This document shows, piece by piece, positions 20,133-27,836 of a DNA stretch of 64,000 nucleotides. Source of the stretch: Streptomyces mirabilis (GTDB lineage Bacteria; Actinomycetota; Actinomycetes; Streptomycetales; Streptomycetaceae). Every line of letters starts with the position of its first letter. Position 1 is the stretch's first letter. The notes below the pieces were generated by a model, which did no database searches, had not been told where the DNA came from, and saw only the letters and a program-made list of their open reading frames with translations. The position numbers were made by a program, and so were the translations under genes. The stretch is taken from assembly GCF_018310535.1 (NCBI RefSeq), contig NZ_CP074102.1:5580001-5644000 (forward strand). Reading direction: 5' to 3'.

Positions 20133-20670
20133 GTTCATTCCCTTCGGAAAGCGGACTCCTGTTGGGGAGCTGCATGATCATCAACTGGGCAGACCGCCCA
20201 AGGGTTGCGGGTAGTGCCCCATTTGGCCCAGCATGCGGGGCGTTCGCCCCGTCAGCCGACACGCCAGTGAGCTCCTCTGAACCGACACGCAGTGTCGATC
20301 TGGCCGGCGCGTGGCGGATCGCTCGGCCGGGGCCGCTCCTTGGGCGGGATCGGCTGACTCTCCTCGTGCGGCTTGCCCAGACAGGCGCCAGGTCCATCAG
20401 CGTCTCGATGTGGAAACCCAGGCCGGTCCGGGCGGCGCCGAGCAGTGTGCGGCCGATCAGCGCCATCGCCACCGCATCGGTCAGGACGTGCCTGCCCCGT
20501 GGCCTGTGCAGCGCCGCGACCAGGAACCCCGTGGTTGAGTTTCGCCGGACACGGCGGGGGTCTTTTCTTCGACACGTGACTCGTGACGTGACTCGGCAAG
20601 TGAATGGTCACGTAAAGAAGATGGGCCGACGAGCCGCCGAGAGTTCTGCGGCCCGCCGGCGGAAAGAGTG
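20133..20670. other. Spacer between the two rodlin genes, with an unidentified coding-like remnant
   Basis: About 540 bases without an intact gene. On the minus strand, 20330-20560 can be read as a protein-like stretch (VAMALIGRTLLGAARTGLGF, then HIETLMDLAPVW) without a convincing start or continuation. This suggests the remains of a gene. I do not recognise the family. The part next to 20133 is the promoter region of the downstream rodlin. Confidence 0.35.
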
Positions 20671-21081
20671 CTACTTGTTGCCTACACCGTTGCCGGACAG
20701 GACCGGGATCCGGTCCAGGATGTGCGACAGCGGTTCGTCGCCCTTGGCCTGGGTGGAGTTCTCGACGCACTGCTGGTTCTGCGGGGCCGACAGGACCGGG
20801 ACGTCCTGGACGGCGATCGGGACGACGCCGACGAGCGAGCCCAGGTTGGCCTTCGCGGGCAGGCCGACGCAGGGCTTGTTCAGCGAGCCCTGGATGAGCC
20901 CCATCTGCGGGCTCATGTTCCCCGTGGTCGCCGAGTTGCCGAACGACTGGGTGGCGCCGTAGCCGCTGACGGACGTCGTGCCACCGTCATTCCCGATCGC
21001 CAGCGCCTGCGGCGCGGCAGCAGCGGAAGCGCCGACGGCGCAAACGGTGACCGCGGCGGCGGTCATAACCTTCTTGATCAC
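20671..21081 (-). CDS. Rodlin (second intact copy)
   Basis: A 136-aa secreted rodlin, about 85% identical by eye to the other intact copy over the mature part: [56 protein letters not shown]. The signal peptide is IKKVMTAAAVTVCAVGASA. The frame is open to 21165, but GTG at 21081 (VIKKVMTAAAV) lines up with the start of other rodlins and is preferred. The proposed ribosome-binding site (GGA) is weak. Promoter DNA should lie in 21082-21270, shared with the divergent rodlin remnant. Confidence 0.9.
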   Translation of the reverse strand: MIKKVMTAAAVTVCAVGASAAAAPQALAIGNDGGTTSVSGYGATQSFGNSATTGNMSPQMGLIQGSLNKPCVGLPAKANLGSLVGVVPIAVQDVPVLSAPQNQQCVENSTQAKGDEPLSHILDRIPVLSGNGVGNK

Positions 21082-21272
21082 TGGCTGGATCCATTCTGAA
21101 GAAACCCCGTCTATCGGAGCGCCTTGGTTCAACCGCCGCGGACGCCCTTGGTTGCTCCCATTCACCCTGATGGCCCAATAGGGCCGATCGGGTGAATCAC
21201 CGAAACCAGTCCAGGACCGCCGGGTTGATGCGAGAGCAGGAACATATGTCTCCGCGAGGAAAGGAACGGCAC

Positions 21273-21433
21273 ATGTTCAAGAAGGCGGTGGCCGCGGCGG
21301 TCGCAGCTTTCGTCGCCTGTGTGCCGGCGGCAGACGTACCCCCAGGCACCTGCGATCGGTGACGACCGCGGCACCACGTCCGTCGGTGGGCGCGACGTCA
21401 AGCAGTCGTTCGGTCCTGTCGGCCCCGCAGAAC
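21273..21433 (+). pseudogene. Rodlin remnant (frameshifted, internally deleted)
   Basis: ATG at 21273 follows a good ribosome-binding site (AGGAAAGGAAC) and opens a rodlin-like signal peptide MFKKAVAAAVAAFVACVPAA, but this frame stops at 21362. In the next frame the rodlin sequence PQAPAIGDDRGTTSV ... KQSFG continues (21330-21412). It then jumps in a third frame to VLSAPQN (21413-21433), identical at DNA level over about 23 bases to both intact rodlins. The centre of the gene (NSAT to IPVLS) and the 3' end are missing. It diverges from the neighbouring intact rodlin. Confidence 0.8.
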
Positions 21434-21656
21434 GTATTCAAGGGAACCGTTCCTTCCCGTATGGGTGTTCGTGTGCACCTCGGTGCCGATTCGAGTACAG
21501 GGCGATTCGAGTGAATTCCCAAGCGCCGCACGTTCTTTAGTTTCTTCGGACGGTCCTCCATCGTTTACAGACTGCAGGTCGTGGTGCGAGCCGCTCAAGG
21601 TGTGCTCGCTCGGTTTCGGCCGTCATAGGGCCATGGCCGCAGAGAAGGGAAATTAC

Positions 21657-21890
21657 GTGAAGCACAAGAAGAGCGCTGTTGTTGTCGCCGGCGCGATCAT
21701 GGCCTTGGGGATGGGCGCCCCGGCCTTCGCGGACGCCGGTGCCCAAGGTTCCGCCGTCGGCTCGCCGGGTGTCCTCTCGGGCAATGTGATTCAGGTCCCC
21801 ATTCACGTCCCCGTCAACGTGTGCGGCAACACGGTCGACGTCATCGCCCTGCTGAACCCGGCGTTCGGCAACAGCTGCGCCAACGGCTGA
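21657..21890 (+). CDS. Short chaplin
   Basis: A 77-aa secreted chaplin. Signal peptide KHKKSAVVVAGAIMALGMG, cut after APAFA. The mature chaplin domain has GSPGVLSGNVIQVPIHVPVN, then CGNTVDVIALLNPAFGNSC. The two cysteines form the conserved intramolecular disulphide of this class (ChpF/G/H-like). Chaplins self-assemble into amyloid at the air-water interface and let aerial hyphae escape the surface. The GTG at 21657 follows GAAGGGA by six bases; the frame is open upstream without meaning. Confidence 0.93.
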   Translation: MKHKKSAVVVAGAIMALGMGAPAFADAGAQGSAVGSPGVLSGNVIQVPIHVPVNVCGNTVDVIALLNPAFGNSCANG

Positions 21891-21995
21891 CGCGACAGCA
21901 TCAGCCTTCCCGGCTGTATCACGGTCGGCCTTGGATCGCTCTTTCGGCTCCAAGGCCGGCTTTCCTCACTTCTTTCAAGCAGGAAGACAACGAGA

Positions 21996-22700
21996 TTGCG
22001 ACAGAACCTGAGTAGGGGAATGGTCGTGGCCGCGGCCACGACGAGCATCCTGTCCCTGTACGGCACCCCCGTGTTCGCGGACTCGAACGCGGACGCCAGC
22101 GCTATGGACTCACCCGGCGTCGTGTCGGGCAACAGCGTTCAGGTTCCGGTGCACGTGCCGGTGAACGCCTGCGGCAACACCGTCAACGTGATCGGCGCGC
22201 TCAACCCGACCTTCGGGAACTCCTGCACCAACGGCTCGGGTTCGCAGGGCGGCTCCTCCGGCTCCTCCGGCTCCTTGGCGTCCGGCAGGACGCAGGGCTC
22301 GCCCGGCGTCTTGTCGGGCAACCAGGCCCAGGCTCCGGTGGACGTTCCGGTGAACGCGTGCGGCAACACGGTCGACGTCGTCGCCCTGTTGAACCCGGCG
22401 TTCGGCAACAGGTGCGGGAACGAACCTGGGGGCAACGTCAACACCCCGCCGGCGACGCCTCCGACCGTCCCGCCGGTGACGCCTCCCAGCACCACGCCTC
22501 CGACCGTCCCGCCGGTGACGCCGGTCACCCCCTCGCGGACCCTCCGGCAGCCGATCCTGCCCGTTTCTCCCTCCGGGAATCCGCCCACCCTGGCGCACAC
22601 CGGCAGTGAGAACGTGCTCGGGGCCTCGGCCGCCGGCGCCGCGCTACTGATCGGCGGAGCCGTCCTGTACCGACGAGGTCGAGTCGCCTCCCGCCGGTAG
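21996..22700 (+). CDS. Long chaplin with two chaplin domains and an LAXTG sorting signal
   Basis: A 234-aa protein starting at TTG 21996 (MRQNLSRGMVVAAATTS, matching other long-chaplin N-termini), with GGAAG upstream. After the signal peptide (cut near PVFA), chaplin domain 1 ends ACGNTVNVIGALNPTFGNSC. A Ser/Gly linker joins domain 2, ending ACGNTVDVVALLNPAFGNRC. A Pro/Thr-rich spacer follows (TPPTVPPVTP repeats), then LAHTG, a hydrophobic helix and tail YRRGRVASRR. LAXTG is the class E sortase motif, so it should be covalently anchored in the wall and nucleate short chaplins (ChpA-C type). Confidence 0.94.
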   Translation: MRQNLSRGMVVAAATTSILSLYGTPVFADSNADASAMDSPGVVSGNSVQVPVHVPVNACGNTVNVIGALNPTFGNSCTNGSGSQGGSSGSSGSLASGRTQGSPGVLSGNQAQAPVDVPVNACGNTVDVVALLNPAFGNRCGNEPGGNVNTPPATPPTVPPVTPPSTTPPTVPPVTPVTPSRTLRQPILPVSPSGNPPTLAHTGSENVLGASAAGAALLIGGAVLYRRGRVASRR

Positions 22701-23357
22701 TACGACGCTCTGGGTGCCGGACGCTTCGCCGCGTTCGGCACCCAATTGTGCTGTTCTCTTTGTCCTTCCGCTCCTTGGTGCCGGCCTGGATGCGCATGGC
22801 CGCGTCCCGCCCGTGCCGGTCCGAGGGTGCTGGGACCCGCTCGCCGCCCGGCCCCGCGCGCAGCCGCCGCCGTAACCCTCGTACGAGCGTGGCCGACATG
22901 AAGCGGCCCGGCACCGAGGATGAAGTCTCGGTCGGTCTCCCGAGAACCGCCGGCCACCGCCGCCGGGCTCCTGTGTAGTTCGTCGGCCGACAGTCCGAGC
23001 TGCTCGCAGCCCACCCCGAACCCCGAGGCTGCGATGAGGCGTTCGGTCTCCAGGTGGCCCGGTACACCGTGCCAGTTCCTACGCGGGGTCCAACTCCCGC
23101 TGGATGGCCGAGGTCTGATTCCAGGTCGGTATTCCGAGCCTGATTCCGGCATCCCCGTGGCAAGGCGCTGTGGGAGGTTTTCGGCTTCAGCCACTCACTG
23201 CGTTTGTCGGTTAAGTCTCATGAATGTATCGGAATGGTGGAGTTCGGTGATGGTGAGATCACTCCTTTGGAGGCGCAACTCGTGCGTGTCCTGCGCGTTG
23301 ATTCCAGCACCGGGCATCTCGCCCGGACGTTGTGACGATTCCAAGGAGCACTTCTCC
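22701..23357. other. Long spacer between chaplin genes
   Basis: No intact gene. Open frames on both strands lack codon structure and a plausible start; the minus frame at 22525-23194 runs antisense into the long chaplin. A palindromic GTGCCG...CGGCAC-type sequence near 22712-22742 may terminate the long chaplin transcript. The last 150 bases are lower in GC and should hold the promoter of the next chaplin. Confidence 0.4.
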
Positions 23358-23597
23358 ATGTCGCGTATCGCGAAGGGCCTGGCCCTGACCTCCGTTGCCG
23401 CCGCTGCCGTGGCGGGCACCGCCGGCATCGCTGCCGCCGACAGCGGCGCCACCGGCTCGGCGGCCCAATCCCCTGGCGTCCTGTCGGGCAACGTCCTGCA
23501 GGTGCCCATCCACGTTCCGGTCAACGTCTGCGGGAACACTGTGAACGTCATCGGTCTGCTGAACCCCGCGTTCGGCAATACCTGCGCCAACGGCTGA
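23358..23597 (+). CDS. Short chaplin
   Basis: A 79-aa secreted chaplin. Signal peptide MSRIAKGLALTSVAAAAVAG, cut near IAAA. Chaplin domain: QSPGVLSGNVLQVPIHVPVN, then CGNTVNVIGLLNPAFGNTC with the two disulphide cysteines. The ATG at 23358 has AAGGAG nine bases upstream; the frame is open to 22920 but that part is not chaplin-like. It is the closest in this window to the ChpH-type short chaplins. It stands alone, with about 470 bases to the preceding chaplin stop after the remnant-rich spacer. Confidence 0.93.
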   Translation: MSRIAKGLALTSVAAAAVAGTAGIAAADSGATGSAAQSPGVLSGNVLQVPIHVPVNVCGNTVNVIGLLNPAFGNTCANG

Positions 23598-23811
23598 CAT
23601 CAGCGCCAACCCTTCCGCCGGCCGCCTTCCCCAACGGGAGGGCGGCCGGTCCGCGTTGTCCCGATTGGGGGAAGCGGGTACAAGGCCCTTGCATGGCTCC
23701 TCGTCAGTGACGACCGCCGTGGCAGTAACACCCGGCCGTTACATGGAGCGTGTTACGGGTTGCAGGTGGTGACATCCGCTTCACGGTGGGCACACGATCC
23801 GACGCACCATC

Positions 23812-24130
23812 GAGGGGAACATCCATGCGTACTCTGCCCCACGGCGCATCCTCGCCCCGGTCATCGACCTGCTCAACGCCGCGCTCAAGGCGGACAACGG
23901 CCAGCTCTTCGCCGCCGAAGTGGCGAAGCTCAGCCAGGCCGTGAACGACGCGATCGCCAAGGTCACCGTGGCGCTGCCGGTGACACCGCCGACTGCTGCG
24001 ACGCCCGGCACGCCTGCGACGCCGAGCTGGCCGCCACGCCGACGGCCAACGCTGTGGTGACGGCCCTTGTCCACGTCGTCGTCGGGGTCCTGGGCGGTAA
24101 CCCTGTCCTCCTGGGCGCGGGGGAGCGGTG
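23812..24130 (+). pseudogene. Broken gene for a small helical, probably secreted protein
   Basis: From 23812 one frame reads as well-formed protein: RRILAPVIDLLNAALKADNG, FAAEVAKLSQAVNDAIAKVT, then a Pro/Thr-rich tail, with no start codon and a TGA upstream at 23770. Near 24020-24030 the protein-like reading shifts frame to DAELAATPTANAVVTALVHV and VVGVLGG. Together this looks like one gene that lost its 5' end and gained a frameshift. I do not recognise the family. It lies inside the chaplin island, where several other remnants occur. Confidence 0.5.
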
Positions 24131-24204
24131 CCTGAGGCGAAGCAGTTGTCAGCCCAGGGTCTTTGAGAAGTCTCGAAGTGAGCAGCCCGCCTGCTGAGCC
24201 CGCC

Positions 24205-24275
24205 ACCTCGATGGCCGCGATCGGTGAGTGGGTAGCCGACACACCGGAACGCGCCCTGGGCCGTCGTCAAGAAGA
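24205..24275 (+). mobile_element. Possible fragment of an ISAs1-type transposase gene
   Basis: The + frame at 24205-24275 reads TSMAAIGEWVADTPERALGR. This resembles the N-terminal region of ISAs1/IS4-like transposases, where an 'AIGEWVADAP' type motif precedes the DDE domain. Only about 25 residues are recognisable. There is no upstream start and the rest of 24276-24510 shows nothing further. Low confidence. Confidence 0.3.
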
Positions 24276-24518
24276 ACCACCCTGCTCTCCGCGAGCGGGT
24301 GGCCGGCTGCCCTGGCGTGGGGAGCCCGAGCCGGGCGGCGCGCCGGGCCGCGGCCCTGGACGAGCCGCCGACCACAGGCTGTTCATTGCGGGTTGGACGT
24401 TCGGGTGGGGTGCGGGAATCGTCTGCACAGGGTTTCCTTCGTGTCCGGGTCTCGTTAGTCAGTCCGGAAAAAGCGGAAATTCCCTCCGGTGGCACCTGTC
24501 ACCGAAGAAAGGAGCACG

Positions 24519-24821
24519 ATGAAGTCCCTGAATGCTGCCGCTGTCGTTGCCGGGTCCGTGATCATCGCTGGTGCCGCCGCGCCCGCCTTTGCCGTCGAGG
24601 CCTCCGACCTCACGCCCACCAGTCTCAACAGCGCACTGGAGACCATCGCCAGCCAGCGCTCGCTCAGCCTGAAGGACGTGCAGCCCCTGCAGCATCAGTC
24701 GAACGCGCTCGACACCGAGAACAAGAGTTCGGTGCTCAACGCCGTGAGCGGCACGACGAAGGCGCTCAACGCGGCCGGCGGCCCCGCGCGGCTCCTCGGC
24801 GGACTTCCCCTCCGGAACTGA
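24519..24821 (+). CDS. Small secreted protein of unknown function in the chaplin island
   Basis: A 100-aa protein with a signal peptide MKSLNAAAVVAGSVIIAGAA, cut after PAFA. The 78-residue mature part has no cysteine and no chaplin or rodlin motif. It is polar and mostly helical by eye (LTPTSLNSALETIASQRS, SVLNAVSGTTKALNAAGG). AAAGGAG lies five bases before the ATG at 24519, so expression is likely. Placement between two short chaplins suggests a spore-surface or aerial-hypha role, which is inference only. Confidence 0.75.
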   Translation: MKSLNAAAVVAGSVIIAGAAAPAFAVEASDLTPTSLNSALETIASQRSLSLKDVQPLQHQSNALDTENKSSVLNAVSGTTKALNAAGGPARLLGGLPLRN

Positions 24822-24939
24822 TCGGTTCCCTCCGGAGCCAGTCGGTTCAGGGAAATGGATTCACTTCATCGCGTGTCTTACCGAAAGGCCTGCGGACTCA
24901 TCCCTAGGCTGAAGCAAGTCACCAAGGAAAGGACGGACG

Positions 24940-25179
24940 ATGAACCTTGCCAAGAAGGCCGCTCTCATTTTCGCCACCGCCGGAATGGCCGCGGGTGCCG
25001 CCGCAGGCAGCGCCGTCGCCGATGCCGGCGCACAGGGCTCGGCGGCCAATTCCCCCGGTGTCGCCTCCGGCAACGTCATTCAGGTCCCCGTGGACGTTCC
25101 GGTGAACGCCTGTGGCCTCAGCGTCAACGTCATCGGCGCGTTGAACCCGGCGTTTGGGAACGTGTGCGACAACAAGTGA
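24940..25179 (+). CDS. Short chaplin
   Basis: A 79-aa secreted chaplin. Signal peptide MNLAKKAALIFATAGMAAGA, cut near AVA. Domain: NSPGVASGNVIQVPVDVPVN, then ACGLSVNVIGALNPAFGNVC. Both disulphide cysteines are kept. The Leu-Ser in place of Asn-Thr after the first Cys-Gly, and the Asp in VPVDVPVN, make it the most divergent short chaplin in the window. AAGGAAAGGACGG precedes the ATG at 24940. Confidence 0.93.
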   Translation: MNLAKKAALIFATAGMAAGAAAGSAVADAGAQGSAANSPGVASGNVIQVPVDVPVNACGLSVNVIGALNPAFGNVCDNK

Positions 25180-25357
25180 CGTCGTGCCTCCTCGGTTGAG
25201 GTCGCACGCGGACTGAAAGGGCTGATTCCGTACCCGCGGAGTCGGCCCTTCGCGTTGTTCGAGGAGCATCCCCCATTCGTGTGGTCGCCCGTCGGTCGTC
25301 GGCCATTCGGGTGAGAAATCGGCCAGGCCCGTTCGGGTGCGTCGATAAGGTTCCGCG

Positions 25358-25855
25358 GTGACCTCAACCTCAAGCCAAACGCGCCCTTTCCGGGCCGCCG
25401 ATCTCGGCACGCTCGCCGTCATTGCCTTCAGCGGTGAAGTGCCCGACGGCGACATGCCCTATCTCCTCGCCTACTCCCTGGGCGACGGTGAAGGCGGCCC
25501 GGAGGCCGCCACGGCCGCCATCGAGCAGTTGCTGCGGAACAACGGTCTGCCAGTCGGCGACTCGCTACTCGACGGGACCCGGCAGCCGAGCCTGCCGCTC
25601 ACCCTCCTTGTCGAGGCGGGCCAAGCCGTCGTCACGATGCCGTACCTCAACGCTCAGTGCGTCGTGCCGCCCGAGTGGCTCGCGGCGGTCGGTGAACGGG
25701 GCTACGCCTACTTTCTGTTCGCCACCCGCGCCTGGCCCGAGGCCGAGCCCGGCAAGCCCGTCGAGCCGGAGAGCCTGGCGGCCTTCGCGGGTAACGAGGA
25801 GATCCTGCTCAGCGCGGCCCATGTACTCCTGCCCGCGCACAGTTTGCGCGGCTGA
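25358..25855 (+). CDS. Conserved Streptomyces protein, DUF5949-like
   Basis: A 165-aa cytosolic protein (GTG start at 25358) that I match from memory, without a search, to the Streptomyces DUF5949 family. Seen: FRAADLGTLAVIAFSGEVPD, YLLAYSLGDGEGGPEAATAA, PLTLLVEAGQAVVTMPYLNA, and the C-terminal EEILLSAAHVLLPAHSLRG. No catalytic motif, membrane helix or signal peptide is seen. Its stop overlaps the start of the VKOR gene by one base (TGATG), so the two are translated together. Function unknown. Confidence 0.7.
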   Translation: MTSTSSQTRPFRAADLGTLAVIAFSGEVPDGDMPYLLAYSLGDGEGGPEAATAAIEQLLRNNGLPVGDSLLDGTRQPSLPLTLLVEAGQAVVTMPYLNAQCVVPPEWLAAVGERGYAYFLFATRAWPEAEPGKPVEPESLAAFAGNEEILLSAAHVLLPAHSLRG

Positions 25856-26466
25856 TGACACGGACCGCCGGCGGCGCCGCGAGGGTGCGGACCGCGGGGG
25901 GCAGCCGCGCGTTCGCCCTACTACTGGTGATCACCGGCGCGGCCGGTCTGCTCGCCGCGTGGGTCATCACGATCGACAAGTTCAAGTTGCTGGAGAACCC
26001 GAACTTCGTGCCGGGGTGCAGCCTGAACCCGGTCGTCTCCTGCGGCAACATCATGAAGAGCAAGCAGGCCGCGGCCTTCGGGTTCCCCAACCCGATGCTC
26101 GGCCTGGTGGCGTACGGCATCGTGATCTGCGTCGGGATGAGCCTGCTCGCGCGGGCCACCTACCCGCGCTGGTACTGGCTGACCTTCAACGCCGGCACCC
26201 TCTTCGGCGTCGGATTCTGCACCTGGCTCCAGTTCCAGTCGCTGTACCGCATCAACGCGCTGTGTCTTTGGTGCTGTCTGGCATGGGTCGCCACGATCAT
26301 CATGTTCTGGTACGTGACGTCGTTCAACGTACGGCATGCATTTCTGCCCGCGCCCGGCTGGTTGCGGGGATTCCTCGGAGAATTCACCTGGGTCCTGCCG
26401 GTCGTGCACATCGGGATCATCGGGATGCTGATCCTGACCCGCTGGTGGAATTTCTGGACGAGCTGA
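25855..26466 (+). CDS. Vitamin K epoxide reductase (VKOR) family membrane protein
   Basis: A 203-aa protein with four to five transmembrane helices. It has the VKOR pattern: first helix FALLLVITGAAGLLAAWVIT, a loop with the cysteine pair region CSLNPVVSCGNIM, a serine-bearing KSKQAAAFGFPNPM, and the active-site CxxC in INALCLWCCLAW. Bacterial VKORs reoxidise DsbA-like thiol oxidases using quinone. Chaplins contain an essential disulphide, so a gene three positions after a chaplin is suggestive; the functional link is inference. One-base overlap with the preceding gene. Confidence 0.92.
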   Translation: MTRTAGGAARVRTAGGSRAFALLLVITGAAGLLAAWVITIDKFKLLENPNFVPGCSLNPVVSCGNIMKSKQAAAFGFPNPMLGLVAYGIVICVGMSLLARATYPRWYWLTFNAGTLFGVGFCTWLQFQSLYRINALCLWCCLAWVATIIMFWYVTSFNVRHAFLPAPGWLRGFLGEFTWVLPVVHIGIIGMLILTRWWNFWTS

Positions 26467-26567
26467 CTATTGGGTCCGTCAGGGGAATCTTGAACTGAAG
26501 GCGTTCTACGGATCGTTACCCGGTATGGACGCAGATCCACCGAATCCTGAAAGGGACCGTACCTGAG

Positions 26568-27086
26568 ATGAAGTCGATCACTCGAGGAACTTTTGCCGCC
26601 GTCGTCACCGGCGTCGCGGCAGCGATGGGTGCCGCCGCCGTGACCCCGGCCGTCGCGGCCGAAAAGGTTCCCGTCCCCGTACCTCTGGACGGCGTGGGGC
26701 GCGCCCTCAACCTGCAGACGCCCAAGATCGCCGGGGAGCTTCCGGTGCCGATGCCGGGCGGGCCCGAGGGGCCGCGGTACGTCGAGGGCCGACTGCTCCC
26801 CGACCGGGCGGTGCCGCGACTGCCGGTCGGCGCCGGACTGCCCGGGGCGGGTTTGCGCACGCCCCTTCCGAACCTCCTCGGGCACGGCTTCGACCACCTC
26901 GGGGCGGACGCGCCTGCCGCCGATCTGACCACGCTGACGCCGGGGCTGGCCGTGGACACCCCGCTCAGCGCACCCAACCCCGACCACTACGGTCTGCCGG
27001 ACCTGAAGCTCCCTCAGGCCGCCGTCCTCGGACCACTGCTGAAGACGGTGCCCGGGGCGAACGTCGGCATGGGAGAGGGGGATTAG
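26568..27086 (+). CDS. Secreted proline-rich protein of unknown function
   Basis: A 172-aa protein with signal peptide MKSITRGTFAAVVTGVAAAM, cut near AVAA. The mature chain is rich in Pro, Gly and Leu with repeated 'VPxP' and 'LP' turns (VPVPVPLDGVGRALNL, ELPVPMPGGPEGP, GLPGAGLRTPLPNLLG) and has no cysteine. GAAAGGGACC lies about 12 bases before the ATG at 26568. The start MKSxxxxxxAAVV resembles that of the other unknown secreted protein at 24519, though the mature parts differ. Probably a cell-surface protein of this island; no family recognised. Confidence 0.7.
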   Translation: MKSITRGTFAAVVTGVAAAMGAAAVTPAVAAEKVPVPVPLDGVGRALNLQTPKIAGELPVPMPGGPEGPRYVEGRLLPDRAVPRLPVGAGLPGAGLRTPLPNLLGHGFDHLGADAPAADLTTLTPGLAVDTPLSAPNPDHYGLPDLKLPQAAVLGPLLKTVPGANVGMGEGD

Positions 27087-27836
27087 TACTTCGGTTGTGC
27101 TTCTCCATTTGTCCTGGTCAGCGCGCCCGTTTCGCATCCAGTGGGCTGATGCTGCATCAGGGCAGTGGTGGTCCGTGAGCCGCTCGATCGGGGTGCGTTG
27201 AGACTGCCATGGAGTCGGATATCGAAGCAGGGCTGTGGGCCACCCAGTCGGAGTCATGCCGCTGTGGGTGGGCCGGCGGTTCGGGCGCAACGAGCCGGCT
27301 GGCGACGGGCGGGCGCGATCCCCGCTGATGGCATCGGATCGTGGCGGAGTCGCCGTAGTGCTCAGAGGCCGGGAAAGCCGGTCACACGGCAAAGCGGCGA
27401 CAGCGTGATAGCAGCGAGGCTGCTGTGGGGGAGGAGCGATGTTGAAAATAGTGGCGCGCCGTTGAGGGTGCTCGCTTCCGCGCTGCCGATCGCCTGGGTG
27501 ATCGCTGATGCGGCCTAGGAGCAGGTGAGTCCCGGCGCGGTGGTCGGGTTCTCCAGGTCGGCCGGGTTGCGGGCGGTCAGGGGTTTGCCGGGCAGCCGAC
27601 GGGTTCGCGACCTCCACGTCGTCCGCCACTGGCGACCAGTCGGCAGACCTCGGTCGCTACGCCCTGACAGCCGTCGAGCACGACACAGCGAAGCGGTATG
27701 TCAGGTTCCCACCTCCCTCCCGGCTCGACCGGACCCTGCCAGAGCGGCGTTTCGAGGCCCCCGGACGGCCTCGGAGGAAGCAGCTGCTCAGGAAGCCGCG
27801 ACGGCCGTTCGCCCGCCATGGCAGTATCTGGGCTCC
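27087..27836. other. Gene-free stretch between the chaplin island and the copper group
   Basis: About 750 bases with no intact gene. The first half contains what looks like a decayed group II intron piece (listed separately). The second half (27420-27836) shows short protein-like stretches only, and holds the promoter of the next gene. Confidence 0.4.
27150..27410 (+). mobile_element. Probable remnant of a group II intron (RT gene lost)
   Basis: ATG 27328 to TGA 27408 encodes MASDRGGVAVVLRGRESRSH plus GKAATA. This resembles the short 'SDRGGVAVV-RGRESR-HGE' leader that precedes or begins the reverse-transcriptase ORF of many bacterial group II introns. The preceding 180 bases have the intron-like text 'gtggtccgtgagccgctcga' and repeated purine/GC loops. 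No reverse-transcriptase motif follows. The match is from memory, not from a search. Confidence 0.4.

Noticed and set aside
22525..23194. Minus-strand gene between the long chaplin and the next chaplin
   Set aside because: The frames run antisense into the chaplin, no start signal or domain is seen, and a vague P450-like resemblance did not hold up.
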